NCBI GenBank assembly: GCA_021464245.1
Contig: JADCRB010000032.1
Coordinates: 885,748-949,747 of the forward strand
Length of the DNA stretch: 64,000 bases
DNA from: Carallia brachiata
Lineage: Eukaryota; Streptophyta; Magnoliopsida; Malpighiales; Rhizophoraceae
Reading direction: 5' to 3'
Below are positions 1 through 11,672 of the stretch, in pieces; position 1 is the first letter of the stretch, and each line of letters opens with the position of its first letter. The notes beneath the pieces were generated by a model. The model was not told the origin of the DNA. It worked only from the letters and a program-made list of their open reading frames with translations, and did not search any database. The position numbers were made by a program, and so were the translations under genes.

Positions 1-1250
1 AAGTTGACAATTGACATTTCAAAAGGTAAATGATTATGGTCCGATTATTTTTAACTTGATTATTATTTGTAATATAATAACAGTAATTTTTTATAATAAT
101 AATAATAAAATATGTAATAAAAAATTATAATTTTTTCTCTTTATTTTTTTGTATATTTTATAACCGTGGTTGCAAAAAGGTTCCGCCTTATTGCATTATG
201 AATAATTTTTCAGGTGGATTTGTTGGACCATGTAAGGGAGCTCCTTAAAAAAAAAAAATTTACAATTGACTCGACATTGACTAAAAAGAGACAAAAAAAA
301 AAAGTGATGAAACTTACTATTTTTTTAATTTTTTTTACATATTATATGTATAATAATCAAAATTAATATTTAATAAATTCAAACACACTCAAATTTAATG
401 TAAGATAAGTTTAAAATAATATAAAATCACATTAAATAGTTTTAAATAAGTAATAATAAATAAGTGTATAATTTTATATAATAATTATAATAGTTAATTA
501 ATTTTTTATTTTTTATAAATTTAATTATATAACGATATATTTTAATATAAAATTATTAATAAAATAGAATAAAAAAAACCTTGTTAACGCTTGTCGGTCT
601 CTTTATCCGGATAGATAACTTAAACTTTTAAAAATTATGTTGGTAAGTTGTTGGTAAGGAGACATTCAGCAAAAATAAATATCGACCCACTAAATTTGTT
701 TTTTTGATGGTGTATAAATTTGACTAAGAGAATTGTGAGTTACCATCTTTTTTTTTTTAAATTTTCTTAAAAGTAAAAAACAAAAGTAAAGGGATTAGAA
801 AAAACAAATGCAAGAAGCTAAACTAATAGGCTTTTCCTTCACTAGCAGTTTCCCTCGACCAGGCGTCTCTTCTGCTCGCGCCTCCCTAGTTTTTTATGTA
901 TAATTATCAAATTTGGCCTGGTCATTGATCCGACCAAGCAATTAAGTTATTTAATTATTAGTTTAATTAGTGAGTTATTAATTGAATTGTATATTTAAAA
1001 TAATAATAAAAAATAATAATGTATAAAAAAATATTTTTGTATCTTTTAAAAAATAGTTGAAACCTGCAAACAAATATAAAATTTTGTATAATTTTTTTTT
1101 ATTTTGTAATATAAAATTATTTATATTCAAAATTATATATTACCTAAAAAAAAGTGTGTGCGTGTATATATATATATATATACAGAGACCAAAAGATAAT
1201 AACACTTTTCATAACTATAAAAAAAAATTACTTACAATGCTCCTTCTAGT

Positions 1251-2745
1251 TAGGGCTGCAATTAGAAGTATCAAAAAGTTGGTTTGGGTGGGATTCGGGT
1301 TGGGTCGTTTCAGATTCGAGTCATTTTCGGTTGGCTTACTTTCAGGTCACGTTACATTTTATTCGGATTCAGGTTGGGTCGTTTCAAATTCGGATTGGAT
1401 TCTGATCAAATTTGGGCCGAATTCGCACTGAACCATTATTTTTTTAAATCATTTTTTATTAAAATAAAATATTTCAATTAAATTTAAAACTCATTTCTAT
1501 AATGAACTAAACGTTTAAATTTAGTTTTTGCATCATATATATATTTATATTTTACGAAAATAATATTAATTAGTACAAAAAAGATAAGTCAAAGGTAAAA
1601 GTCAAAAAAAATTTCACTATTTTGTCTTTTTCTTAACCCAACGGGTGATCCGGATCTAACCCAAAATTTTTGGGTCATTTTCGAGTTGGGTCACTTTTGG
1701 ATTCGGGTTGAAAAATCGAGTTCTTGACCCAATTTTTTCGGATGGATTTAAACATGTTATCGGGTCGGGTCACTTTTTAACACCTCTAGCTGCAAACGAG
1801 CCGAGTCAAGTCGAGTTTGGCCAGGCTAGGGTGTCGGCTCGTTTATTAAACGAGCCTAAAAATGAAATTCGGTATCAGTATCGTTTACGAACGAGCTGAG
1901 CCTCGAGCCAAGCCTACTGTTATCGAACCGAGTTTTCGAACTTTTAACGAACTGTATCATTTAATTTTATAATACTAATAAAATAATTAAAATTAAAAAA
2001 ATTTATTATTATGCATAAAATAAAAGGATAAAAATTATTTATTTAAATAAAATAAAATAATTAAAATAAATGTTCAATTTTAATGTATAAATGTAAATAT
2101 ATCTAATATATAATTTTGAAAATGGGTTTAATAAAATTATTTTTATAACATAATAAATGAGTTTTTTTAATTATTATGTAAATAAATTCTTAAACGAACT
2201 ATTTATGATTTTAACTAAACTTATCTTTACTTATATTCGATTTATTTTATTAAATAAGTTTTGAATTTAAACTGATGTATCACTTGTTTAATTAAATGAA
2301 TGAGTTTTAGTTAAGTTTTTAGTAGATTAAGTCATCAAACTTTTAGCGAAAGTATTGACTTACTTATAATCCTAATCACGTATAAATTTTATTTAAATAA
2401 CTATATATAAAATAAAAAATATAACTCTAAATTGGTAACTATTTATACTAAAAATTAAATAATACAATTAAGTGTTATTAATACATTAAATAAACTTATA
2501 ACGATATATATTAAACAAAATGACTAATGATATATTTATCGAGTTCTAAACGAACTTTAAACGAACTGTTCACGAATCTGAACCTAGCCGAGCCTACCCA
2601 TGTTCAGTCTCGACTTGTTTATTAAACGAGCTTTACTTTTATATTCGTGTATCGCTCGTTTAATAATTGAACGAGCCCAAACCAAGTTCTTACCGAGCCG
2701 AGCCACCAAATTTTTAACGAACGTATCGACTCGTTTGCAGCCCTA
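1251..2745. mobile_element. Non-autonomous hAT-like element with a second element nested near its left end
   Basis: The ends are inverted: TAGGGCTGCAA at 1251 (continuing as ACGAG after the nested insertion) and CTCGTTTGCAGCCCTA ending at 2745. The flanking 8-mers CTTCTAGT (1243-1250) and CTTTTAGT (2746-2753) are a target-site duplication with one mismatch, the length typical of hAT transposition. The paralogous segment at 7033-7040 shows the uninterrupted site. No transposase reading frame is present. The subterminal regions are rich in ACGAGCC/GGCTCGTT motifs. Without the nested element the outer element would be about 960 bp. Confidence 0.8.
1263..1788. mobile_element. Nested MITE-like insertion inside the 1251-2745 element
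   Basis: The left end AGAAGTATCAAAAAGT (from about 1264) and the right end ACTTTTTAACACCTCT (to 1787) are inverted repeats. Internal subterminal tracts are rich in GGGTTGGGTC/GACCCAAC. The sequence GCTGCAA, part of the outer element's terminus, appears on both sides (1255-1261 and 1789-1795), as expected for a target duplication of 7-8 bp. No coding capacity. This order dates it as the later of the two insertions. Confidence 0.7.
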
Positions 2746-3198
2746 CTTTTAGTAGTTAGGACGTCAAACGAGCTTAAAGGGACACTGAGATGAGTAGTAA
2801 ACAATGGTAAAAATAAAAGAGTGCAATATTCAATCTGAAACAAAAAACTGGATAAATTTTTATGGTTGGATGGTTGTTGAGTTTAGATAAAACTGTCAAG
2901 TTTGACTAAGTTTTGACTAGGTCATATGCTTTCTAGTTTAATTGTGTGACCCAACCCTATTTGATGCTCGAGTCATCGAGTTTTCAGTCAAACCGACCGA
3001 ATTGGGCTGAGTCTAATAACACTGTTTTTAAGTTCCTATGTGTTTAGGTATTTAGCACTTTTACAACCTTAAATAAAATAATTATTCTTAATTTTCTATA
3101 TTAAATAAAAAGAAGGAAAGAGTAAGACAACATAAATCCATTATTGTATATATATATAAAATTTGTCCCCTCTAAAATTTTTTTCTAGATCTGGACAT

Positions 3199-3425
3199 GT
3201 AAATTACCTCTTGAGCTATAACTTGGAAGTCAATATCCAATGCTTTGGTTAGGTCTTAGGGATGCAATCCGGTAAGAACTGCCGCAAGCTTTCTTTTTTT
3301 TTGATGTTGATACTTTCCTGAAATAGAAATTTGAGTTCAGTTTCCACGTAGAATTAAAAAGCATAATTATAAACCCAGATCCACTCGAGAGGTGTATTAT
3401 CCTCAAGAGTCACCAAGGCGGGGAT
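3199..3425 (-). pseudogene. Fragment of the GTE bromodomain gene (exon 7 and adjoining intron)
   Basis: On the minus strand this matches intron 6 and exon 7 of the gene at 7929-11548, from the acceptor region through the NET domain. The translation keeps DLTKALDI but carries a stop just before it and frameshifts in the lysine-rich part, so it is non-functional. It is the part of segmental-duplication copy 1 that overlaps the gene. Its acceptor junction retains three A residues where the functional-looking copy has two, which makes it a useful witness to the ancestral frame. Confidence 0.85.
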
Positions 3426-3825
3426 AATTGTGGTAACACCACACAACCCTATTACTTTAGGTCAGATATTATGAGATCAAAAATGGTAAATGTGTGAATT
3501 CTAACAGAATTAGTTAGATATTTCGTTCAAATCTTTTTTTAGATATGTGTTCTGATTTTAATAATTTTATTTTTTTATAACAAATTTCTCTTGTTACCAA
3601 AAAAAAAAAAAACCTTTCGAAAGAATCATTAAAGTATAGTTTTAAGGATCTTATACTTTTATGCGTGGTTACAATTCACTCCACATTCTAACTAGATTCC
3701 AAAAAAAAAAAAAAGAAAAGAAACAACCTCGCGAGAGAGTATTTAAAGCACCCATTTATGGATCACCTGATCAGTACTAATATTTTGCAGACCCACACCC
3801 TTCACCTATACAAGGAAATGTTGCA
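3426..3825. other. Spacer 3' of the glycosyltransferase
   Basis: AT-rich with several A-runs (3598-3612, 3702-3714). Nothing recognisable apart from what would be the 3' untranslated part of the minus-strand glycosyltransferase. Confidence 0.6.
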
Positions 3826-5271
3826 TCACGACATATTGTTTATTACGTCTTGAATCAAACGGCCCAACGATTTGTGGGAAGATCCGCCATCCATCAAGGC
3901 CTCCCTGCTCCATGCACTCATCTTCTTGATCTTCTTTCTAAGCTCGCAATCATGCTCCATCACACCTCTAATCCCTCTCTCTATTTCCTCAGCACCCACA
4001 AGGTCTTGTTTCTCTGAATTAAAAATAACATCTCTCCTATAGTCCATTTTGATTTCAGTTGCTACTCCCAACTCCTTCACCAGTAAAAAAGCATTCAACT
4101 GTTGCTCAGCGTACATTGGCCACGCGGCTAGTGGGACCCCGAACCACAAGCTCTCCAATATGGAGTTCCACCCACAGTGCGATACAAACCCTCCGATTGC
4201 CGGATGGGCCAAGATGGCCACTTGTGGGGCCCATCCTATGACCTTTCCAATCCCAACCGTTCGATTCAAGAATCCCTCCGGTAAAACATCCTGGGCATTA
4301 GAGTACTCCCTCGGAAAATCGAACGTGCCTTTTGGTGGAGGCTTGCGTAAGGACCACAAGAAGCGATGTCCGCTGTGTTCGAGTCCACGTGCAATCTCTT
4401 TTATTTGATCCTCATCGAAACATCCCATGCTCCCAAAGCAAAGGAATATCACGGACGAATGGGGCTGATCGTCGAGCCAGTCTGTGATATCTTTGTTCTT
4501 GTTACTTCCATCGGACGGCTCATCATCGTTTAGATTCAAAATGGGTCCCACAGGATACACAGGAAGAGTTTTACCGTCGTGAAGAGAACTCAACGCAAAA
4601 GATTCCAGTTCCGCGAACGTATTGACCACAATACCCTTGGTCTCCCCGATCCTCGTATTGCGAAAAAAAGGAGTGAACGGATCTTCTCTGAGCACGGTAT
4701 CAGGCAAAAACCTGAAAGGGAGTGGCGCCGCCAAGGTCGGCACTGCAAACTCAGTCTCCGAGTTGTTAAAGGGGTCCCCTTTGTGTTGTTCATACAAGTT
4801 TTGTGCATAAAGCCCGAAACCAAGAGCGGCCGCACCCGAAGTAAAGAAAATATAAGAAGGGACATGGAAATCATTGGCCACATCAATCAAGGGGGTGCAG
4901 AAAATGTCAAGAACAAACCCAGCGAGTTGAGGTGACTCGGAGGTTGACTCGGATTGAGTAATGAGCTTAGATACGGTTTCTTTAACATTGCGATTCTGGG
5001 CTTGGATAAAGTGAGAAAAAGGTTTTAAGATAGCATCATTTGGGTTATCCTCTACCTTAGGAAGCTCCACGAATCGAAGGCGGGTTGTGGTAGAGGAGGC
5101 CGTGAGTGAGCCTTTTGGTAAGATGATATCGTAGTGAAAGGGAGATGGAATGATGAGGACAGTTATGGAGAGTCGGTCGTCACGGTGGATGAGAATCTTT
5201 GCTAACTCCACCGTTGATCCAAGGTGGCCGGCTCCTGGCGCCGGGACAACCACCAGCTCTGCTTTCTTCAT
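3826..5271 (-). CDS. UDP-glycosyltransferase, UGT71-like (family 1)
   Basis: Encodes a 481-residue family 1 glycosyltransferase, the normal length for the family, in one uninterrupted exon. These cytosolic enzymes move glucose (or another sugar) from a UDP-sugar to small acceptors such as flavonoids, terpenoids or hormones. The N-terminal acceptor domain has the catalytic His16 in PAPGAGHLGS and its partner Asp122 in FVLDIFCTP. The C-terminal donor domain carries the PSPG box at residues 347-390, starting WAPQ, containing HCGWNS and ending in the conserved Gln390, which predicts glucose preference. FLCFGSMG (277-284) is the usual preceding strand. The GHL(G)S N-terminus and the whole layout suggest group E, UGT71; this subfamily call is inference, and the acceptor cannot be predicted. 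The gene lies between the two copies of a segmental duplication. Confidence 0.95.
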   Translation of the reverse strand: MKKAELVVVPAPGAGHLGSTVELAKILIHRDDRLSITVLIIPSPFHYDIILPKGSLTASSTTTRLRFVELPKVEDNPNDAILKPFSHFIQAQNRNVKETVSKLITQSESTSESPQLAGFVLDIFCTPLIDVANDFHVPSYIFFTSGAAALGFGLYAQNLYEQHKGDPFNNSETEFAVPTLAAPLPFRFLPDTVLREDPFTPFFRNTRIGETKGIVVNTFAELESFALSSLHDGKTLPVYPVGPILNLNDDEPSDGSNKNKDITDWLDDQPHSSVIFLCFGSMGCFDEDQIKEIARGLEHSGHRFLWSLRKPPPKGTFDFPREYSNAQDVLPEGFLNRTVGIGKVIGWAPQVAILAHPAIGGFVSHCGWNSILESLWFGVPLAAWPMYAEQQLNAFLLVKELGVATEIKMDYRRDVIFNSEKQDLVGAEEIERGIRGVMEHDCELRKKIKKMSAWSREALMDGGSSHKSLGRLIQDVINNMS

Positions 5272-5584
5272 TGTCTTTTTGGTGCTCGGCTGGTATGTAG
5301 CTTAATTGGCTTTCCAAGTTCCAACAACTAGTTTAATAATAGGTTTGAATAATGAAAAAATGATAAAAAAAAATTGAGAATAAAATATGAACGTAAAAAA
5401 CATTTGAATAAATAAAAAATAAGTAAAAAATGATAAAAAAGATGATAATAATTTTTTTAAACCACAATTTTCAAGTTATCCGAACAGATAAGCCTATCTA
5501 AATGGTGTGGTAATTAAAGAGTTTGAGGTCTTCATATGACGTCAAGGCTTTGCTGGCTGGCAAACCGACCGAAAGAGACGAGAG
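5272..5584. other. Upstream region of the glycosyltransferase
   Basis: This is the promoter side of the minus-strand gene. It is AT-rich between 5330 and 5460, with no convincing TATA box close to the start and no other gene. Confidence 0.4.
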
Positions 5585-6020
5585 AAAAAAAGTTAGGGAT
5601 CCCACCACTTGTTTATTTTTATAATGGAACTTCTTTTTTTTTTTTTTTTTTTGCAGTCAGGAATCCTTTTGTTTTGTAAGAAAAAGAGAGAGGAAAAAAA
5701 AATTATTATTATTATTATTTATTTTTTTATATATATTTTTAAAATTTTATATTATTTAAATAATTTTATTTTTTTATTATTTTTTCATAAATTATTATTT
5801 ATTTTTTTTTTACTTCACTTCTTTTCTCTTAATTTTTTATATTATTCTAAATAATTTTATTTTTTTATTATTTTTTTCTCACAAATTATTATTTAAATTT
5901 TCTTTTACCATATCTTTTTTTTCTTAATTTTTTTACCCTTCCAAATAATTTTATTTTCTCTACACTTTTTCTTCTTTTTCTTTCTTTCTTTACCTTTTCT
6001 CTCGCTCCGAACACACCGTT
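5585..6020 (-). repeat. Purine/pyrimidine-biased dispersed repeat, copy 1 (inverted)
   Basis: The plus strand is almost all T and C plus AT runs. Read on the minus strand it begins GGTGTGTTCGGAGCG and repeats the phrases AATAAAATTATTTGGAA and AATAATAATTTGTGAG, the same phrases that build the copies at 27630-28000 and 28148-28530. Non-coding. Confidence 0.65.
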
Positions 6021-6067
6021 AAAGTATGCGGGGACTTTTTTTTTTTTTTTTGATCAATTGACATCTC

Positions 6068-8466
6068 AAAAAAAAAAATTTGATAATTGACTCAACATTG
6101 ACTGAAGAGAGAAAAAAAGTGATGGAACTTGCTATTTTTTAATTTTTTAATATATTATATGTATAATAATTAAAATTAATATTTAATAAATTCAAACAAA
6201 CTCAAATTTAATATAAGATAAATTTAAAATAATATAAAATAATTTTTAATATAATAATAAATAATTATACAGTTTTATATAATAATTATAATAATTAATT
6301 AATTTTTTTTTTTTTGTAAATTTAATTATATAATAATATATATTAATATAAAGTTTATTAATAAAATAGAATAAAAAGACCTTGTTAACCCTTGTCGGTC
6401 TATTTATCTGGAAGGATAACTTAAGGATAAAAACATGTTGGTAAGGAGCCATTCAGCAAAAATAAATATGCACCCACCAAATTTATTTTTTGCTGGTGTA
6501 TAAATTTGACCAAAAGAATTGTGAGTTATTATCTTTTTTTTTTTTTTTCTTAAAAGTAAAAAACAAAAGCAAGGCGATCAGAAAAAACAAATGCAAGAAG
6601 CTAAATTAGTAGGCTTTTCCTTCGCTAGCAGTTTCCCTTGACCAGGCATTCCTTCTGCTTGTGCCTCCCTGGTTTCTTAAGCATAATTATCAAATTTGGC
6701 CCGGTCATTGATCCGACCAAACAGTTAAATCATCGGATCACTAGATCAATTAGTGGATCACTAATTGAATTGCATATTCAAAATATTAAAAAAAAATAAT
6801 GTATAAAAAAAGTGTTCTTTATCTTGAAAAAAATAGCTGAGACCTGCAAATAAATACAAAATTTTGTGTTGAGAGACATTTGTAAAAAATAAAAAAAATG
6901 AAAAATAAATTTTTTTTATTTTGAAATATGAAATTATTATATTCTAAGTATATGTTACCTAAAAAAATGTACATATATATATAAGACAAAAATATGGTGA
7001 TGGTAACTGTTAAAAAATTGCTTATAATGCTCCTTCTAGCAGTTAGGGCGTTAGGGCGGCAGAGGAATTTAAAAGGACAATAAGATAAGTGGTAAACAAT
7101 GATAAAAATTAAAAAAGAGTAGGATATTCAATCTGGAACAAAAATTCAGATGAATTTTTATGGTCAAGTGATTAGTGATTGTTGAGTTTAGATAAAACTA
7201 TTAAGTTTAACTAAATTTTGACTAGATCATATATTTTTTGGTCTAATTGTGTAACTTAACTCAGTTTGATGTTTGAGTCACCGGATTTTATTAGACTGAT
7301 CGGACTAAGCCAGGTCTAATAACACTTACTAATAACATTGTTCTTAAGTTCCTATATGAATTTTTTTTTTTTTTTTTTACCAAGAGTTCCTCTATGTTTA
7401 GGTATTTGTCACTTTTACAGTCTCGAATAAAATAATTATTTTAATGGTGTTTGCCAAACAAAAAGAAAGAAAAAGCAATACGATGTAAACTTATTTAGTA
7501 AGATATACAATTAATTTAATAATCACTAATAATTTTATTATTTTTTTTAATTCGACATATTTTTCATAATTTAATAGTCCAGTTCACTGCATACCCATTA
7601 CATACCAATGTATTGTCATCTAATTTTTCCGTGGAAGAAAAAGCAAGATCGCCCAATGATTCGTGGAAGTACAAAACAATGGAACAGTGAACAAAAAAGG
7701 AGATCTATAGAGTAACAAAAATGACGGGAACGTAAAAGCTCAACACACATCTACAAATGATAAGCCACTAAATACTGGCATTAAACCCGTTATCCTATAG
7801 TTTGCTAGTCAGGCTTCATTTTCGAATCAATGGAATCGCCCTGGGAAGGGAAACTATTCAACATAGAACACAAGCAAGCACAGTGGAACTATAGTGGTCC
7901 TAATCCATACTCGATAAGTATGCTATAATCATAAAGCTGGATTTTTTTGCTTTCCTCCTTCGCAGTTTTTTACAATAGCATTACAAACCTCTTTGGCGTT
8001 TGTTGCTGATAATATTGTTCTTGTCGGCAACTATTTTGCAATTTTCAATCCCACCTGTAATTTTCAATCCTTCACAAAAATCTTTAGCCTCCACAGCGTG
8101 GATTCAGTCTGCACGCGAATGGACAACGGTCAGTTAATTTGTTTCTTTATCTGCTGAATATTTAAAAATTCTAAATTCTGAAAGACACAAAAGAAATTTT
8201 ATCGATGCAGTCAACCTGAGCATCCATGTCAAGGTCCACCTCTTGAGCAGTTGCTTGAAAGTCTGGATTACTCTGAGCAACAATATCCAATGCTTTGGTT
8301 AGGTCTTCAGGAGGCAATCTGGTAAGAGCTGCCGCAAGCTTTCTTTTTTCTTCAGCTGACACTTCCTGGAACAGAATTTTGAGTTCAGTTCCCACATAGA
8401 ACCAAGAAGCATAATTGTAAACCCTGGTCCACAAGAGAGCTGAGTTATCCTGAGAGTCCCAAAGGA
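6068..8466. repeat. Segmental duplication, copy 2 (partner 252-3425)
   Basis: Direct-orientation partner of 252-3425. It overlaps the 3' end of the GTE gene, so this is the parental side of the duplication. At 7033-7040 it preserves the sequence CTTCTAGC, the empty site of the transposon found at 1251-2745. The non-genic part (6068-7900) is otherwise AT-rich without genes. Confidence 0.85.
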
Positions 8467-11400
8467 CAGTCATTCTCAATATCGAAATTTCAGCAGAAAG
8501 CAGATGTCCTCACAAAGCATTTCAATGAATGGAAAGAGTCCAGAAATTATTTTTCCAGCACTAAAGTCATAAATTGATATCAAATAAAAATTCGTAAAAA
8601 ATCCACCAATATTTGTCTTCCAATGAATACACGTTTTGACACAGCAATCCAGTAGAGGAACCCCTGTCCAATAGAAATAGAAATGCTGCTCAATCGAGAG
8701 CAATGTCAACCCTGCATTATATAATCAAGACAGAGGAATATTGTCCGCCTAGATCTCAAATTGAACCATTCAAGCAGGCAGCACAAGGCACCAAAAGATC
8801 TGATGTGACAACATTCAGAAAAAGGAACTAGGTACTTATATGGTTTCATTTTCATCAAAACTCGTACCAGGAAAAGCACATGTAGCAACATAGAAGTTTC
8901 AATATAATGCTACAATAAAGAGAAAATTATCAAAGTTCCTTTGTTACCATGTATGCTAGCTCTTAAAGAAATGCAGACATCAGTAATAAGCAGAAGCAGA
9001 AGGCAACAACATCCAATGGAATTTAACATTTATGGTAACAGCACTTACTACTCAGAAATAAAGTTGATTGGACTAACCTGCATTTTAGAACAACCATTTC
9101 TCTTAATTCTTCCAAATGCAAATCAACCTCATCCAGCTGAAAGCAGTTTATAATAATGGGTAAAGATATGAACCTCCATCATACTCCTATTACAAGATGA
9201 AAATGCTCTTGGTAAACCAGAGTATCCGATAAGAAGACCAATTCTATCAAATTGAATTATTCCACAATGGTGCAATTTTGTTTCTTTTCTTCATTACATA
9301 TTTAGTTTTAGGTGACTAGATTAAGTAAGCCTGTAATACCTCATTACTTATATCTCTAGACATTTTAGCATGAGCAGCCTCCTCAGCAAGCTGCAAATCT
9401 AACTGAGCCTGAGCTTCCTCCCTTTCTCGTATTTTTTCCTATAAGGAAATCAACTTGAGAGTTTACTAAGTGTGACAGAAAGGAAAAGTTATTTATTTTC
9501 AAAATTCTCTTCATCAAAACAAGCCAATCTAACAGAATGACATACTAAACAAAAATTGGTACCAAGTTACCTCTTCTGTGACTTTAGGAAGAAGACGTAG
9601 CCACTTCTCCTCAAATTTTCTCAGCAAAGTTTTGGCCATGACGTGAACATCACTTCTTTCATCATTGTACTTCATTGCATTCTTAAAAACTAACCTCACA
9701 TCAGCGCATATCTCCCTGACATTCTTATATCCAGTGTCCTTTTTTGCTTCCATTTTATTTTTTATTATACTGAAGTCCATGGGCTTATCAATAACCTAGT
9801 AAGAAACAATACAATTCCAAGCTATTAGAAGGAATTCAACATGAAAAGTAATAGGCCAATTATGAAAAGATTGTGAAATGGTGAAAACGTTGTAAATGCA
9901 AGGTGATGATTTGAGTTTAAAAAACAGCAGTAACAGTTTTTTTATCAATAAAATTTGAACACTTCCGGACTTGTCTTCACACATACAGTACAAAATAAAT
10001 GCCACACATACAATAACATACACTAAACACTTCACCATTACACTCAAACAAGCCAATTGCCAACTTTGAGTCAAAATTCCTATGATTGTGTGATTATATG
10101 GAGTGTTGACATATCCTATGGAGTGATTGTTCAATAGCATACACAGAAATGCAGCAAATAGATTCCTATGCTCCAGTCAATTTCAATTTCAGAAATGCGA
10201 GCTTTGCAGGACCCCTTTTCGACAGATAGATTGCAAGTTCGAATCATACTTCACTACTACTATAAAACAGAGATCTTCTAGACATATAAGATTAATATTT
10301 TCTGGGAATCCCAAGGGCTTTAGGTTTATTATCTTTTAAGCTCAAATGGCATTTTCCGTTAATATAGAAATTTTCCATACTTTTGAGTACTCTTCGTCCA
10401 TCACTCATCATGTTCAGCTGCCGATTCAATGCCACAAGTACCTTTCACATCAGCTTCTTCTGCATGGCCTTTCTTCTTAAACCTACAATCTCCTAATTTA
10501 ATCCCATTACACCCCTAAAATAATTGTGAACATCAATGTTTTTTGCCCCATGAAAATTTTTCATTACAATGCACAAGCAGACAACTTTTTGAATCCGTTC
10601 TCTGTCAGGCCCACACCGAATTCTGAAAAATTGAACAACCACAATTCTCTAGATAGTTTGAAGGTGTTATACTTGAATTGTTCCCAGGACTGCAGGAGTA
10701 TGGTATTCAAGTTCAAGAAGAAAAAAGTTTTCACAAGCTTAAAAATAAATAAACCCAATAGACTGTAAGAAAATGTGTTGCAATCCAGGATTACAATGGC
10801 AGGTTTTGATGAAGCAGAGATTTGAAGTAGAAGGGTAAAAGTTCACCTCATTGATAATCATGTAAACCAAGACCTTCGACATCTACAGGTTGCATAAAAG
10901 GCCCTGCCCACTTATGCTGTGTGATCTGAAGTCAAAGAACAAATAATATGATGCGAATAAGGATAAGGTGCAAGCAAAACAGATAACAGGCAATAATAAA
11001 AACAGGAGAATAGAAGTCATCAGAGATTGCCTGACGTAATATTGCGCCAAATTGGCGAATAAGCTCTTGCATTCTCTTCTCAGCAGCTGCCTCTCTTCGT
11101 GATGCACGTTCGCGCAGATTTTTAATGCTAGGAACATGGCTCTCCTTATGTCTGCCTTTTACAGCACTACCAGCTTTTGAACCAATTGTTTGCTTTTGAC
11201 TCTTTTTCAAGTAGAATTGTTCAACTTCTTGCACTCTTTGTTCAATCTACATATTTGCATAATTACATCAAAAAAAAAAAAAAAACTTGGAGTCATAATT
11301 ATAGGCAATTAAAATCATATGCAACTCGAGTCAAGATTTGTCTTTGTCTAAAAGAGATTTCTCGTCATACAAAAAAAAACAATAACAACAATAGATTTAC

Positions 11401-11548
11401 AGACACGACAATTGAACTATTGGTGCAGAAATAATTCAGACAGTAAAAGTTGATTCCATCTTACGTTATTAACTCTCTGTGACATTTCATCCACGCGACG
11501 CTTGAAGCCCACAGCTTCCATTGAATTGCTTTCAGAATAACGTGGCAT
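7929..11548 (-). CDS. BET bromodomain protein, GTE1/GTE6-like, with frame-disrupting indels
   Basis: Exons on the minus strand: 11548-11465, 11246-11031, 10925-10847, 9795-9571, 9438-9340, 9136-9078, 8365-8216, 8108-about 7929. The order is an N-terminal coiled-coil-like stretch (RVDEMSQRVNN...VQEVEQFY), a single bromodomain (WAGPFMQPVDVEGLGLHDY through VIDKPMDFS to NAMKYND, whose Asn should contact acetyl-lysine), then a NET domain (LTRLPPEDLTKALDIV, VDLDMDAQ, TLWRLKIFVKD). The family reads acetylated histones in the nucleus; Arabidopsis GTE1/IMB1 acts in germination and GTE6 in leaf development. Oddities: exon 3 is 79 nt, one more than the frame allows (near 10852); exon 7 starts one base short (8363-8364); a stop falls at 8064-8066 just after FVKD, with similarity resuming in shifted frames to 7929. 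Exon 2 ends in a GC donor. It may be a pseudogene or a sequence with base errors. Confidence 0.85.
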
Positions 11549-11672
11549 TACCAGAATCTTGAACCGACCCAGTTACCGATTCCATCTGCCGACCAAATCC
11601 CACGAAAAGAACATACAGACAAACAAGGCATCAATCTTGAATGGAAACCTTAGTAAATACGACGAGATAAAT
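11549..11672. promoter_or_regulatory. 5' flank of the GTE gene
   Basis: This short stretch lies directly upstream of the minus-strand GTE start codon and is less AT-rich than what follows, consistent with a 5' leader and proximal promoter. No specific element can be assigned. Confidence 0.3.

Larger units (their letters stand above)
252..3425. repeat. Segmental duplication, copy 1 (partner 6068-8466)
   Basis: Reading in the same direction, this stretch and 6068-8466 share one block after another: the tract around 275-560 with 6085-6370, the GCTAGCAGTTTCCC region at 840 with 6625, the CTTCTAG region at 1243 with 7033, the stretch at 2790-3020 with 7080-7320, and a piece of the GTE gene at 3199-3425 with 8230-8466. 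Copy 1 is longer because 1251-2753 is a transposon insertion absent from copy 2. The copies differ by many substitutions and small indels, so the duplication is old. The glycosyltransferase at 3826-5271 lies between them. Confidence 0.85.

Noticed and set aside
4579..4935. Open frames of about 100 codons on both strands inside the glycosyltransferase gene
   Set aside because: They overlap the conserved UGT coding region in other frames and have no recognisable protein features.
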